Source: Chloroflexota bacterium (lineage in GTDB: Bacteria; Chloroflexota; UBA6077; JACCZL01). From it: 64,000 nt of DNA. Shown piece after piece: positions 63,501 to 64,000 of this stretch. A program made the position numbers and the translations under genes. Under the pieces are notes generated by a model. That model was not told where the DNA came from and ran no database searches. It saw only the letters and a list, made by a program, of their open reading frames with translations. The stretch is from NCBI GenBank assembly GCA_030447245.1, contig JAUJPG010000010.1, positions 62,001 through 126,000 on the forward strand, read 5' to 3'. Numbering within the stretch: position 1 is the first letter of the stretch; every line of letters begins with the position of its first letter.

Positions 63501-64000
63501 ATGGACTTTGGCAACTTGCTCGTCATCATGGTGCTCATCGCAATCGTGGGGTTGATTGCCTATCTGGCAATGAGTCAGGCCGACTTGCCGACCCGATTCC
63601 GCCGCCTGCTGCGCCAGCGCATTGACGATCGACCCGACGAAGGTGGGGTCGGACCGCGGCCGAACGCTGAGTGGCAGCCTGACCCGGATCGGACCAACGA
63701 GGCTCACGAGGTGGAGCGCGTTACTGGCGTGATCCGCAAGGGCGAAGCATTCACCATCGTCTCAGGCGACCCATCGCACTGGGGCGCGTCCGCGTTCGAG
63801 ATCGAAGGCCTGATCACCGGTGTCGCCGAGGTTGAGACAGCCGACATCGGTGGCAATTTCCAGTTCCGGTATTGCATGGTCGACGTCGCCGGCGCCACGC
63901 CGAACACGCTGATCCTCGAAGGAGATGCGCCGGCGACGTCGGTGGCCTATCTCGGTCGCGCCTACCTCCCAGACGAGCCTATCGGCGATGTCCGAGCTGG
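63501..64000 (+). CDS. Membrane-anchored protein of unknown family (3' truncated by window)
   Basis: ATG 63501 follows GGAAGGAT. The first 25 residues, MDFGNLLVIMVLIAIVGLIA then YLAMS, form one TM anchor. The part after about residue 70 is a soluble beta-rich domain (VTGVIRKGEAFTIVSGDPSH, WGASAFEIEGLITGVAEVET). No stop occurs before the window end, so the length is unknown. I do not recognise the family. It lies directly downstream of a lipoprotein gene and probably forms a unit with it. Confidence 0.7.
   Translation, partial: MDFGNLLVIMVLIAIVGLIAYLAMSQADLPTRFRRLLRQRIDDRPDEGGVGPRPNAEWQPDPDRTNEAHEVERVTGVIRKGEAFTIVSGDPSHWGASAFEIEGLITGVAEVETADIGGNFQFRYCMVDVAGATPNTLILEGDAPATSVAYLGRAYLPDEPIGDVRA

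Noticed and set aside
1..64000. CRISPR arrays, insertion sequences, prophage or integrative elements
   Set aside because: No regularly spaced repeats, transposase or integrase motifs, or terminal inverted repeats were seen. The two tRNA genes show no neighbouring integrase or duplicated 3' end.

Overview
The window is a 64 kb, high-GC bacterial chromosomal segment dominated by housekeeping and metabolic genes. It contains no phage genes, insertion sequences, CRISPR array or rRNA. Gene content (a UPF0182 seven-TM protein, a DUF1015 protein, a ClpC/RadA/PIN-TRAM/IspD/IspF/CysS/RlmB run, form II-like molybdenum hydroxylase genes) and extended -10 promoters lying close to start codons fit a high-GC Chloroflexota (Thermomicrobia-like) or a related deep Gram-positive-type lineage. 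This is inference only, because no 16S gene is present.

Layout. 0-5.4 kb: the end of a GT39-type membrane glycosyltransferase, a decayed sigma-70 region 4 relic, a DUF1015 gene, a Pro/Thr/Ala-rich lipoprotein and a YprB-like exonuclease. 5.4-15.4 kb (minus strand): aminotransferase, CHASE2 adenylate cyclase, homoserine dehydrogenase and the glutamate synthase large subunit gltB, which is preceded by a structured leader with an intrinsic terminator. 15.4-16.0 kb: a frameshifted YgjP-type metallopeptidase. 16.0-24.5 kb (minus strand): a tightly packed run of nine genes (MBL hydrolase, hypothetical, ketopantoate reductase, coxS-like, coxL-like, atypical SDR, substrate-binding lipoprotein, ACMSD-like amidohydrolase, cupin) that looks like a catabolic operon for an unknown carbon compound. 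24.6-31.9 kb (plus strand): nucleotidyltransferase, GT4 glycosyltransferase, flippase-like protein, cupin dioxygenase-like protein, an AOR-family oxidoreductase and an SDR. 31.9-42 kb: UPF0182, GNAT, a broken YtcJ-type amidohydrolase, a Cys/Met-metabolism PLP enzyme, a broken EamA transporter, a rubredoxin-like zinc ribbon and an S1-domain protein. 42-51 kb: clpC, radA, PIN-TRAM, ispD, ispF, cysS, rlmB. 51-64 kb: a secreted TIM-barrel protein, tRNA-Ser, a compact sulfur/nitrile gene cluster, a phytase-like esterase, a broken cytochrome P450, a sialidase-fold secreted protein, an AOC-barrel Tat protein, tRNA-Lys, and a lipoprotein followed by a gene that runs off the right edge.

The most interesting unit is 53.4-56.8 kb. 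A nitrile hydratase beta C-terminal domain stands alone, without the beta N-terminal half. It is followed by a Co-type alpha subunit (CTLCSC claw) with a His-rich tail, a cupin thiol-dioxygenase-like protein, and a four-domain rhodanese in which only domains 2 and 3 keep the catalytic Cys. The second notable item is the gltB leader: three hairpins, a canonical terminator, and a 7-nt segment that can compete with the terminator stem.

Five otherwise full-length genes are interrupted only by single-base indels, mostly in short G/C runs. These may be assembly errors rather than true pseudogenes, so those genes should be read with that in mind.
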